This document shows positions 34,641 through 45,052 of a stretch of DNA of 64,000 nt, in pieces. A program made the position numbers and the translations under genes. Source of the DNA: Rhizodiscina lignyota (lineage: Eukaryota; Ascomycota; Dothideomycetes; Aulographales; Rhizodiscinaceae); contig ML978130.1 of the NCBI GenBank assembly GCA_010015805.1, forward strand, positions 1,054,001 to 1,118,000, written 5' to 3'. The notes under the pieces were generated by a model that saw nothing but the letters and a program-made list of their open reading frames with translations, had not been told where the DNA came from and made no database searches. Each line of letters starts with the position of its first letter. Positions within the stretch are counted from its first letter, which is position 1.

Positions 34641-34934
34641 TCAACTAATCCTGGACACTCCTATGCTGGGCAGCCCGTCATCGAAGGCTTCGGCTTGTTG
34701 ATCTGAGGCTCCCAAGCGATTGTTATCGCTCTGTAGGCCCTTCGTTTGGTCCAGGTGATTTCTTTTTTCAAGGGCAGAAACGGTGTGATTGAGGAAGACC
34801 GGGAATTTCCTCCATCCTCCACACTCCCGTCCTGACTTTTCGCAGCGCATACATCTCGGACGAGCGAGATCGCGTTGAGTTTTTCTGTCTCTGCAGGTCG
34901 AGCAGTCTTTCAATTTTCCTGGTACACCGACCAT
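34641..34934 (-). pseudogene. Degenerate Zn(II)2Cys6 transcription factor fragment
   Basis: ATG at 34934 opens 97 codons that begin like a fungal zinc cluster: KLKDCSTCRDRKTQRDLARP then RCMRCEKSGRECGGWRKF. The normal spacing is CxxCRxRKxxCD..P.C..C......C. Five of six cysteines are present and the third is replaced by Arg (TQRD instead of xxCD). The frame then ends without any middle-homology domain, where an intact factor would be 400-900 aa. It is thus a truncated copy, or the first exon of a gene that lost the rest. The surroundings (34.4-36.2 kb) are A+T-rich and otherwise empty. Confidence 0.6.
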
Positions 34935-36190
34935 ATTGCCGTCCAATCGTTGGTCGAGCAGATCAATGGACAAGATGCACATTCGAATTAGATTGGCGTT
35001 ACGCTTGCGCTTTATTGCGCCCCGGTATTAATTATCACATATCAAAGAGGATATCAAAACAGAAGGAATGGAATGATTACCTGACTTTGGGAGCGTCCAT
35101 ACACAGTTCATCCTTCACATATCAATTCTGAGCTCTCGAAGATAGGACCGAACCTTGCCTCAGCTGAAGGTCATGGAGAAAGGAGCCTTAGATTTGAACT
35201 GTCCACCCCACACTCATGAATGACATAGTACAATCTGATCCCGGATGGAGCTCAAATGGTGTTCTGCAGATGAGCCTTTTTCTCTTATACCTAAGATTAA
35301 AAATATGGCCATATCAACGTGCTTCAACAGAAGCACAGAAGTTTGTGTCTGCAGCCTGTTTACTAATGTGCTCCGGACGAACTTGAATCTCATAAAGTCT
35401 TAAATTTTGCTTGAGATCGTTCCTATTTGTCTGCGGGAACAGGCATAATACTTCTACTGCGGCAACATCAAGGAACCCAATCGGAAATTATCCGAAAATT
35501 GCCAAGCTCGGGACTTGGCTCTAAGATTAGGTTTAGCGTCCCTGTACTTCACCGTTCCTGACGTCTCCTTAGTCCAAGCCCACTGTTTCTGTGGCTGATC
35601 ATGAACTTGGTATTACATCGCATACACAACCCTTAGATACGATATTGCGATGCGATATCCAGCTTGCCAACCACGCCTACGTCTCTCTGCTAAGTACAAT
35701 AGCTGAATACGAGCCCGTGAAGCAGAAGATCCGAGCATCCAAGCTTCCGATCTGCTAAAAACAGTCACATCATCCTGCCACCCCCCTCCCATCGCAACTT
35801 GGCGCCGGAAGTGGGAAAATGGCAAGAGTCGTGATGTCCTCTTTTCCCCACTCTACTTCACCCAGCAACGTTATTCCTTTATGGGCTCTTACGCCACTTG
35901 CTCATTTCTCGCATGTAGAGACATATTCGGAAGAGTCTTCGCAATCAGCCTGGGAATTCGGTGTCATGCAATGCCTCGAGCAGTATGTCAAGCACTGGAC
36001 TCTTCCGTATAAATGAAGAGTTATCCTGGTAAGCAAGAAGCGTTCTGTACAATATTGTTCAAATTTGAAGTCACATTGATCCTCAAACTGCACTATCTCT
36101 TTCTCGCTTTTCTTTCATCTCCCTTCTATTGCGAACCAGAGCGTGATAAGAGGGAAAGCGAATAGTTAGGTTTCGCCACTTTTGGCGAAG
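34935..36190. other. A+T-rich gene-poor region
   Basis: No supported gene in about 1.25 kb. Composition is more A+T-rich than the flanks, and open frames are short. Together with the zinc-cluster remnant it may be decayed coding DNA. The right end holds the promoter of the arylsulfotransferase-family gene. Confidence 0.45.
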
Positions 36191-37880
36191 ATGAAGCTTA
36201 GAAACAATGCCCTCTCAACACCTGCCATTCTGTCAGTTACCTTAGGGAGCGTCCTCGCCGCGCCGCCCACCGAGAAGGAACTCTGCTCGGCCAATTCGGT
36301 CGAAGTGATCAATAATCATCCAGAGACCTGGCCGTACCAGTCATTCGTGAGTTCCGAACGCAATCCGCCTTGGCTGAGTATCAATCGAACCGGGGAGGCT
36401 CTTGCCCCAGGCTTCATTTTCTTAGCCCAGGATGCTGGGTTCAGTAACTCATCTATCAAAGAGCAATCTCCTCTGATTATGACGAGTGATGGGAACCTTG
36501 TGTGGGCCGGACCAAGAGTATCTGGAACTACAAACTTCCGCACTCAGACTCTCTTTGGCGAACCCGTTCTTACCTTCTGGGAAGGCTCTGGAGCGGCCGC
36601 AAACAGCCAAAATGCAGGCCACGGTTTCGGTAGCGTCAGGATATTCGACAAGTCATACAAGCAAATTTACAACGTCTGCCCTAAGTTGGACATCGTTCTA
36701 CCACCAGGTGCCACGGCGTCTTGCAAAGCCGACATCCACGAGTCCTATATCACAGAGCAGAATACGATCCTGGTGACAGCATACAATATCACAACGACCG
36801 ATCTGACGAGCGTTGGAGGCCCGAAGAAGGGTTACGTCTATGATTCCCTTGCGGTTGAGGTTGATGTCAAAACCGGAGAAGTACTCTGGACTTGGAGTCC
36901 GGTGGCTCACGTTCCGGTGAACGCCTCTCATCTGCCACTAGATGGAGCAGGTCAAAATACCTCGAATCCGTGGGACTGGTTCCATATGAACTCCATTCAG
37001 CCCTTTGAGGGCAATTACTTGATCAATAGCCGTAGTGCCTGGTCCACATATCTGGTCAAACCGTCCGGCGAGATCATCTGGCATATCAATGGTGAAGATG
37101 GTGGTGACTTTGGGAAGCTTCCAGATGGCGGACACTTCGTGAGAATATCTTTACTTTCTCTGATATGCATAAGTATCCTCCCAGCTAATTGGTTTGTAGT
37201 CTTGGCAGCATATGGCTCGCATCGAAAGAGAATCCTCCAACAAGGTCAAGCTGCACTACTTCGCAAACAACAACGACGAACCGGTGACAACTGTCCCATC
37301 GACCGGCGTCGAATTGTGTCTCACACTACCACCTGATCCATCAAACCCACCAGAACTGCTAAAAGATTTGAGCGACCCAAAGAATCCAGTCGTCGTCTAC
37401 GCCGAGGGTTCTTACACACCGCTCGAGAATGGCAACACACTCATGGGATATGGTGTCCAGCCCTTTATCAAAGAGTTCGGACCAAACCCGACCGGCGCAG
37501 ACGTACGCTGGTCTGCGCAATTTGGTTTTGACCCATATGGTGCTGGTAGCTATCGGGCGTACAAGAGCGAGTGGAGCGCAATACCGTCCACAAAGCCTTC
37601 ATTAGTAGCGAAGAAAATCACTGGCTCTGACAAATTGACATCCTGCGCCGGGTCCTCGAAATTGCGCGGTTACGTTAGCTGGAACGGTGCTACGGATGTA
37701 GAGGAATATAAAGTCTACGCAGGAGACAGCAAGACTGATTTGAAGGAGGTTGGAGAAGTGCTGAAGCGAGGATTTGAGACTGTATTTTCTCTTCCAGCGG
37801 GTGTAAAGTTTGTGTCGGTTGGTGCTGTGGTCAAGGGAAATTCAACCGCGACTATGTCAAAGGTAGTGGCGGTTGACTGA
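36191..37880 (+). CDS. Secreted arylsulfotransferase (ASST) family protein
   Basis: Two exons, 36191-37138 and 37200-37880 (61-nt intron, donor GTGAGA), encode 542 aa. The start is the ATG at 36191; the codon three triplets upstream is TTG. Seen: a signal peptide ending near SVTLGSVLAAPP; N-glycosylation sequons; SPLIMTSDGNLVWAGP and LTFWEGSG, hallmarks of the fungal ASST domain; ADIHESYITEQNTILVTAYN; DPWDWFHMNSIQPFEGNYLI-type sequence (here NPWDWFHMNS); SGEIIWHINGEDGGDF; and FSWQHMARI across the intron. A C-terminal fibronectin-like beta domain (LRGYVSWNGATDVEEYKVYA) follows. Bacterial ASST moves sulfate between phenols, but the many fungal paralogs are uncharacterised, so activity is open. 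Confidence 0.9.
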
Positions 37881-38102
37881 ACAGCTCGGTCACTAGCTAT
37901 AATTTTTTAGTTTTCTTTTTCGTAATGCTGTTTTGGGTTGTTTAATTGTCCAGAATACCGAGTTCACGTTTTATTCTTTTATCGTACACGCCTCGTTATA
38001 ATCAAAACCAATGTTTTCGCTTTCATGCCCTGAAACTTTCGTAAACCGTGCTCCTAATGAAACCGTACATCATGGCAAGCCAGTTCAAGATGCAATCCAC
38101 TC

Positions 38103-39237
38103 TCAAGTATTCACACTTCCGTTCCTTTCTCTCTCTTCTGTTCCAAGCAGCGGTGGGTCATCCACCGACTCGCCAGAATCTGAACTATCATCGTCCTTTC
38201 GGTACATGAAGTACTGAACGAAGACGCCAGCATCCAACAATAGCGTACCAAAGCTTCCCAGCAACCACGAGAAATTGACAGCAAAATACCGCGCGTAGAT
38301 CGCTCCAGCTTCGCTAGGCTTGCAGTGCTTGGGATGCTCGCAGACAGGCGAGTATGCGAGAATCGACATGACGTAGGTCAAGTTTCCGATGCAAGCGAAG
38401 AGAAAGAATAGCATCGATATGCCTTCTGTGCTCTTTCGGCGGTAGTTGAGCAACAGTTGTGGAACCCGCGAACCAAGATAGAGGACTGCACAGATGTAAC
38501 CGAACACTTGACCGAGGATATTGAACCCAAGCACCTCGTGCTTCTTAGGGGATCCATCGTCTCTGTTGCGGTTGCTAAGCCACCATCCAAAGACACCGGC
38601 GAAGCACACGAGGACGATGGCGAAGACGTTGAAGATGACTACCTGAAGCGTTGATTGCGGTGATGATGATGTTGAGTCAGGCGGATTCGTGGGATCGGAG
38701 TCAGGTACCAAGGGAGTCGCAGGAGAGAGGTGGGTCCCGTCAATGGAGAGGAATCGGTCTCTGATCGAAGAGGAAGATCCTCTACGGTCAGCATCAGAGA
38801 TCCGCGCGGGGCGTTCAGCCGCTCGTTCGGATCGTAGTAGAGGTGTCCTTTCAGCGTCTCCGTTCGGCTCGTTAACTTTATCTTTCAGCGTGAAGCCTTC
38901 GTAGTAGAAGCACTGGGCAAGCAGAACAATGTCTGCGATCGTGTAATAGACTGCCAATATAATCTGTAATTGTTAACATGTCAACGAGATGCTCAGTGAA
39001 TCTTGCTCTCACCATTGTCGGTAGAACGCCTTGGAGAACGGCGCCCAATATGTTGAAGACATCTCCGGCAAGCCAAACCACGATGAAGACAATGGAGAGG
39101 CCTTCCGCTGATCCTCGCTGGAAATTCTTAATGATCTGAGGAGAGAAGACAACCACCCAGCAGGCGATTGAGATCGATCCACAGATGCCACTGAGAGCTT
39201 CAATATCAAGATTCAAGCCTTGAGACGGTGGATACAT
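38103..39237 (-). CDS. PQ-loop vacuolar amino-acid transporter (Ypq-like)
   Basis: Two exons, 39237-39013 and 38963-38103 (49-nt intron, acceptor ATTACAG), encode 361 aa. Seven hydrophobic segments are visible. Two PQ-loop motifs: SPQIIKNFQRGSAEGLS (first half) and RVPQLLLNYRRKSTEGIS (second half), the classic duplicated three-helix pattern. A long hydrophilic loop with Ser-rich, possibly phosphorylated sequence separates the halves. The family (yeast Ypq1-3, human PQLC2) exports basic amino acids from the vacuole or lysosome. The acidic C-terminal tail (DDDSSDSGESVDD) may carry sorting information. High confidence for family. Confidence 0.93.
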
Positions 39238-40320
39238 GGTGGAGAGAGTGAAGCAGCGAATGCCCTCGGAGTTGGGGACCCGTGCTCACCAAGGCAGTGA
39301 AGCACGCGAGGCCTTTGATGGCGTGCAGTAGAAGAGTTGTGGATAGTAGTTCGTGATCTCTATGATGGAACAATCCAAGAAAAGGAAGAGCGCAAGAGAT
39401 ACAGATTGTTGGCGGAGTGTGGAGTCATTTAAAAATTCGCGGGCATTACGTACAAAAAGTCTTGGCTTCGATGCTGCTCCCCTGCGCGCCAAAATCCGGG
39501 GTAACAGGGATCTTCCTGTAACATGTGTTTCACGACCTATCCCTGGCTCCAAATTTTCGAGTCTCGACTGCGAAGCCTGCAATTGCATCAAAACCTAACA
39601 ATTTTGTGACAAGCATGCGCCTTGATTCAATCCAGCAGAGCGCAATAACTTACCATTAGCTTACGGTATCAGAGCTCAGTCCCTCACACGGATCGGGCCG
39701 ATTGGTGGCCTCTAACTGATTTCCACGTAGATTATGCAATGTACAACCAAAGTCCTCTCTTTTCGTGATAAGTTAGGTAACGGCAATGATTGATAATCAG
39801 TCATGACTGTTCAACTGTGAGATGTTCAGCCCTCTATACACAAGGCTGACTGATCTTCATTCTGCTTATATTTCTCCCTTGAGCTCGTTCTTCTCGCTGT
39901 TACGATAGTTCCAGGTCTACGCCTTCTCGATTCCAGGCCGTGAGATTTATTTGGTCTCCTTGCAGTTCGTTCATCGCTTATTCGTGGAGCATAGTTAAAT
40001 TTTTCCCTGGCCTCTTCCTCTTCTCACAAGGCTGCCAAGGCTATGTCTGATTGGTATTGCTGCAACTGCGCCTTGGAAACGTGATGTGGCGTCCCCACCT
40101 CCGCACCGCCAGGCTAATCGCGAGGCTGAAAACCTCCGACTCATTGCGACTGCTCTGTCCTCTCCTGGAATGTTATGTCTTCGGAGGTTCTCAAAGTTTT
40201 TCCATCTAATGTTTCCGGGTTGCTCATTGCATCACACTTCGTCTCTACTGATCCGTCCCAAAGCTGTATAGTCGGGACTCGGCGCTTTCGACAAGGCTGA
40301 ACCCTGTAGATGCACGCGAG
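39238..40320. other. Intergenic region, no supported gene
   Basis: The region holds two divergent promoters. Pyrimidine-rich runs near 39870-40030 probably belong to the leader of the gene at 40321. No domain-bearing open frame was found. Confidence 0.5.
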
Positions 40321-42488
40321 ATGGCAGATCCATTCTCTATCGCAGCCCTTAGCATCAAGGTTACTGCTAGTACTGCGCAGTTAATTGTTGACCTCAATGC
40401 TCTCAGGGGCCGGTACAAAGCGGTGCCACGAAATGTCCAACTCTTCACAACGCAAGTGTCGGCATTGCGTTCTGCAACCTCCAGCCTTGCCGTTTGGTTG
40501 AAGAAGACAGAAGTCGATGATGATAAACGAAAGAAATCTGAAGATGCTGCTCACCAGCAGCTAAAGCGCGATCTCCACGATTTGCTCGAGGGATGCGACC
40601 TCCTCATAGCCGTAATCGCCGAGCATATCAAAAATGTCAGGAAAGATACGGAAGGGGTCGGATTTGCGGTAAAGACAAGATACGTATGGGGAGAGAAGGA
40701 GCTGGAGGACCATAGGAAAGCATTGGGGTATCAGTGCGATGCTTTGATGTTCATCCTGAAATGTCTGGAACTGTAAGGGCAATTGGATATCATAGATTTG
40801 TCAACCCCACCTTGCTAATGGCAATATCACCCAGTTCGGACAAGACAGCTACTCCTCCTGCTATCAACTCAACGGAGACCCGACAACTCATAGCGTTGGC
40901 AAAAGACAGCGCATCCTCTATACTTTCGAGAGACGATTCATCACAAAGAAGCAACGAAGGGCAAGGACCCATTGAGTTCGGAAGCTCTTCAACGCTGGAG
41001 AGACCTTCTGCGTACATATTCGAGGAACTGTTGCAACAATCACAACCATATGTCGAAGCAAGCAGGAGTCCGACAGACACCAGAAGCTCTTTATCACCAA
41101 GAAGCTCCACCGAAACGGAGACACCAAGTTCTTCGATTACGGGGGCATCGTCGAACGACACGACACTTCAAACGCCAAAAATGGCCGACGCAAAGAAGAT
41201 TGCGCAGCTTGAAGAGAAGGTGAAGCATCAAGACTTCGTCATCAGCCGATTGAAACGAGAGAAAGAAGGTATTAAAATATTGTCTCAGTACATCACCGAC
41301 TGCTCCACGTTACAGTTGCAGTTGGAAGAAAGGGAAATGAATCTTCAAGCTGCCACTGAGAGGATCCAAGGCCAACGAGAAGAATTAGGCAAAATGGAAA
41401 CAAGTCTCCAGCTTGCTGTGGTCGAAGTTCGCAACCAGCAAGAGAAGCATGAACGCACTGTCACTGACATGAATTCGCGGCTGTCCTCCCTTCAACAAAA
41501 GGCTCATACAGCTTGGGATGAACTTGGACAAAGCAATATATCAAAACAGAGTCTCGAAAAGAGACTCCTTGAGGTGTCCCGAATCAATCAATGGCTGACA
41601 GCCGAGAGTAAAGGCCTCAGAGCCTGTCGAACGAATCTCACATCAAATCGTTGAAAATAGTGAGCATTCTCGAAAAGGCTTAGAAAGCTTGTGAATTAAA
41701 GGATTGAGAGGGCTAAGGGAGGAGAGGGCTCCCTGACCGATTATATACACTAAAATAAGGAGAAAGGCATCGGAAATTAGGACTCCGAAGCCCACGGCGA
41801 CTCCGAGCCGTGCCAGTTGACTGACTCGTTCAATAGAGCCTCATTGCTAGAGGAGCGAGATACAACCACAATCCTCAGCGAAACAAAGACCGTCCTCGAG
41901 GCTGAACGAGATCGTTTAGAGCAACATCTTAAACTCATGGCGTTTGATGTCGTCGAACTGCAAGAAAAACTGGAAAAAGAATCGGCAGATTTCGTTTCAT
42001 GCGCAGCAAATTTCGTTGCATGTGGGAAGGATGTCGAAGTCCTCCATGAAGAGCTCAAACACCAGAAGGTAGCACTCAGTGCCATCCAGAATCAATATGA
42101 GCAACGCGAACTGGAGCTGCAGCAGGGCAGTGTCAAACTAGCGGACGAATTCCAACGATTTATGGCGATATGCACACGCGTCCAGTCCAACTCTACAGAA
42201 GGGACAAATAAGCCAGTGGAGCCCACGGAACCGACATTCAATAAATTGGGGAATGGTAGCACTGCACAAACAGCAGAGAAGGATGTGCCACGAGTGTCTT
42301 GGGGTCAGACGTTACCACCACAAACGATTGGGCAAAGTAAAAACGAAGCCGAATCTAAACGACCAAGAACTTTTAATGACATACCACCGTTTAGAGAGAC
42401 CCTTCGAATAGCACGCGGAGGAAGCAGCACCAAATCTCCAAGTCAAAGGAAGAAACGGTTCCCAGTCAACACAACGCACAATGCCTGA
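40321..42488 (+). CDS. PigL_N-type fungal protein with long coiled coil; last junction unresolved
   Basis: Exon 1 is 40321-40772 and exon 2 begins 40835 (62-nt intron, donor GTAAGG, branch GCTAAT). Exon 1 reads MADPFSIAALSIKVTASTAQ..., the opening of the fungal N-terminal domain found at the front of NLR-like and signalling proteins. Exon 2 is Ser-rich and then strongly coiled coil (QLEEKVKHQDFVISRLKREK and onward). The exon 2 frame stops at 41654, giving 423 aa. A second coiled-coil frame runs 41781-42488 without an in-frame ATG near its start, so it is probably a third exon: GTAAAG at 41608 with an acceptor ending 41790 keeps frame but looks weak. Otherwise the gene is broken there. It ends in a basic tail (KKRFPVNTTHNA). 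Function unknown. Confidence 0.65.
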
Positions 42489-43327
42489 CATCCCCACTGC
42501 CCCAATGTACAACCGAACTACCAACATACCCAGGTAACTTATCCTTCATGGAGTCCCACACGGACACGTAGCGACATCTTATAACCTCCGCCAGCAGTAG
42601 TTCCGCCGATATGCACGAAGCCGAAGTGGCTCAATGGGAAGAGGCGTGCGGCGATCAAGCTGAGAACCAGAGAAAACATAGTGCGCTATGCAATAGAACT
42701 TGACATCGACTCTCAAAGCGACGTAATCCTCGTAAAACAATAGGGCATTGTTCAAGCTAGTCGACGCTTGAGGTTCCATGTGAGATTACATTCGACACCA
42801 ACGTCGATGAAAGCGCCAGTGGGATATCTGTGAACAATAGTCAGAGACCTTTCAAGCGGCACCAATGATACGAAAAATTCATCAAGCCATCCGTTGGAAC
42901 GACCCTTTAACGACCATACAAAGGAGCAGGGCCTTTAACACCGGAAGATGGCGTTAGTCCTGCATCGGTCGTACTATGCCCGGGTGATGGATGAGCACGT
43001 GCTCTGTGATAAAGCTTCTCTTCCAAAGTTGCTGCCTTGTTCCCTTTATTTTTGCAGCTCATCACAAAAGCGCAGGCGAGAAAGCGCGACCCGCGCACTT
43101 CCTATGACAGTACTTCTTCGACCACTGCTCACAACGCTTGTTCAAATCATTCGGCAGCCTCTCACAACAACGCATCTTTCTTGCACTATTTAATTGCAAT
43201 CAAGAGTAAGAGTAGGTCTCCCTTCCTGACGCGCTGATGTTCCTCCTCCGCAACATCGCTGACTGATCATTCTAGAGTGTCGAACACTCATTGCTCTCGA
43301 AGCCGCAAGCTCGCGTCCCTTTCGAAA
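42489..43327. other. Intergenic region, no supported gene
   Basis: Short frames on both strands only. Contains the promoter of the coiled-coil gene at 43328. Confidence 0.5.
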
Positions 43328-43969
43328 ATGTCGCATCATACCGACGGATCTCCGCTCGACAGTGCAAGTGAGGGTGCAGCCGACTCTAATTTTGACGGAG
43401 GCCCGGGTGAAACTCCAACCGATCATCACGACGACCTTCCGAGCGACGGCGCTAAATATGTAGCTGCGGCGATGTCATCCATCCAGGACGCTAGCGACAA
43501 AATCTTTTTCGAAGCGGAGGAGTTAAAGCTGTTTGATGAAGCAAAGAACTGGTGCAAAGCTCGCGACTCTCTGCTCGTCGCCGAGGTGCGTGAAGCTGTA
43601 CAGCTGCTCAGCATGATTGACACAGAGCAATGCCCGATTATCACCAGAGACATCTTGGGACAATTGCGAGATCTGACGCGAAAGTTCCGCGATCTTTCGC
43701 AGGTAGCAGAGGCCACTATCAAGGGAATAGAGACTCTTATGGCTCTCTCAGGGGTACGGGGAAGGATGGCTTTTGAGGAAACTTTCATCGAAGAGGAAGA
43801 AGCCGCCATTGAGACAGAGACAGACACTGAAAAGAGGGCAGAATGGGAGCAGATTATACAGAAGGTAAAGGCACATCGAGAGAAGCTAGAGAAGGATGGA
43901 CGTGAACTTACAGTGGTTTTGGAGCAGTGCATGAGAGATATCAGGGCGGCATTGAGAAGGGCAGCGTAA
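43328..43969 (+). CDS. Small acidic coiled-coil protein, unknown
   Basis: Single exon of 213 aa from the ATG at 43328 (MSHHTDGSPL); the frame is open upstream but without another ATG. The N-terminus is Asp/Gly/Pro-rich and disordered. From about residue 50 on it is helical and charged (AAMSSIQDASDKIFFEAEEL, DILGQLRDLTRKFRDLSQVA, EEEEAAIETETDTEKRAEWE), ending RDIRAALRRAA. No known domain recognised. Its final 64 coding bases plus stop region recur, mutated, exactly 600 bp downstream, so this gene end was duplicated locally. Confidence 0.55.
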   Translation: MSHHTDGSPLDSASEGAADSNFDGGPGETPTDHHDDLPSDGAKYVAAAMSSIQDASDKIFFEAEELKLFDEAKNWCKARDSLLVAEVREAVQLLSMIDTEQCPIITRDILGQLRDLTRKFRDLSQVAEATIKGIETLMALSGVRGRMAFEETFIEEEEAAIETETDTEKRAEWEQIIQKVKAHREKLEKDGRELTVVLEQCMRDIRAALRRAA

Positions 43970-43976
43970 GAGGCGC

Positions 43977-44010
43977 CGGCACACCATGGTGAACGGCACA
44001 CCATGGTGAA
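43977..44010. repeat. Perfect 17-bp tandem duplication
   Basis: The unit CGGCACACCATGGTGAA occurs twice back to back. Each contains the palindrome ACCATGGT. It lies directly after the coiled-coil gene stop. Confidence 0.9.
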
Positions 44011-44400
44011 TTGCACATCTATTTTGTAGCCGTCTGAGTAGCGAGCTAGGTATTACTGCGAATTTATGATGGCATTGAGTGGGCGTCACATGCAGTACCG
44101 TTTTGAGGAGCTCAAACAAATGTATAATCAACGTCATGGAACTCACTCTCCTTACCCATCTCGAGGGTGACAAGAAGTTAACCACCTCTTGAATAATTAT
44201 GAAGCATAACCTCTATAACCACAAAGTGTGTAAGTTTTCAATGGGACGCTATTGTTGTATGCACTCCAAAGGATATAAACCTAAGCTTTCAGCGATAGTC
44301 ATGCTTACGTTGAAGTGCAAAAGCTGCTCGCCATTGGGTGTCACAGCTTGCCTGACGAGTAATTACTTCGTCACCCTTCTTACCATGTGGTATTTCGTAA

Positions 44401-44499
44401 TTACTTAGTAGCGCTGATTGGAAGTGAAGCCGTCTGAAACACTAACGGGCAGCTGTGAGGATGTATCTGAGGCTTGGAGGAGAACTTTATAGTATATGC
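44401..44499 (+). repeat. Left copy of a ~100-bp dispersed repeat flanking the cluster
   Basis: Aligns over about 97 bases with 57002-57100 in the same orientation, with landmark strings CTTAGTAG, GTGAGGATGTAT and GAGGCTTGGAGGAGAACTT. Most differences are transitions. It abuts the copied gene end at 44501. Confidence 0.8.
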
Positions 44500-44500
44500 A

Positions 44501-44579
44501 CGTGAACTTACGGTGGTTTTGCAGTAGTACATGAAAGATACCAGGACGGCATTAAGAAGGGTAGCGTATGGGGCGAGGG
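44501..44579 (+). repeat. Mutated duplicate of the 3' end of the gene at 43328
   Basis: Aligns without gaps to 43901-43979. Several differences are C-to-T or G-to-A relative to the intact gene, and four of those six fall in CpA/TpG contexts (for example GCAGTGC to GTAGTAC), as expected of repeat-induced point mutation. Confidence 0.8.
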
Positions 44580-45052
44580 CCGACCTGGTGGGTTGCACAC
44601 CTTGCTCAAGTCTGCACCGCTACAAGCTCGGGCTACTCTCCTTCCACTCAACTTCAGCACTTAATTCTGCTTAGCCCTGCTGAATATTATGTTAACTGTG
44701 CCCGAGGTACACGTCTACGATTGTTAGCTATACGGGCTCCACATTAGGGCGGTGGTCCTGAACCGGACTATCTATGTAATTTCGCCCACGCATGGACCCT
44801 CCACTCAAGAGCATATCCAGGGTGGTCGAAACCTAGCCTGCTGGGGAGTTTGCTGAAAGTGGTCCACCTGGGTGATTGTCTGAGATTCCTCTCCGAACCC
44901 ATACATCGTAGGATGAGCCTCATTTTGGGTTTGATACCCTCTAAGGCTTTTCAGCCACGATGATACTCCGATTTCGGGTCATGGCCAGTATATTCAGCCT
45001 GTCACCGAGCCAACCAGACGGATAATGCCAGACACCGTTAGTCTGCCGCTCC
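44580..45052. other. Spacer at the left edge of the cluster
   Basis: No gene seen. The 3' UTR of the cluster regulator probably lies at its right end. Confidence 0.5.
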
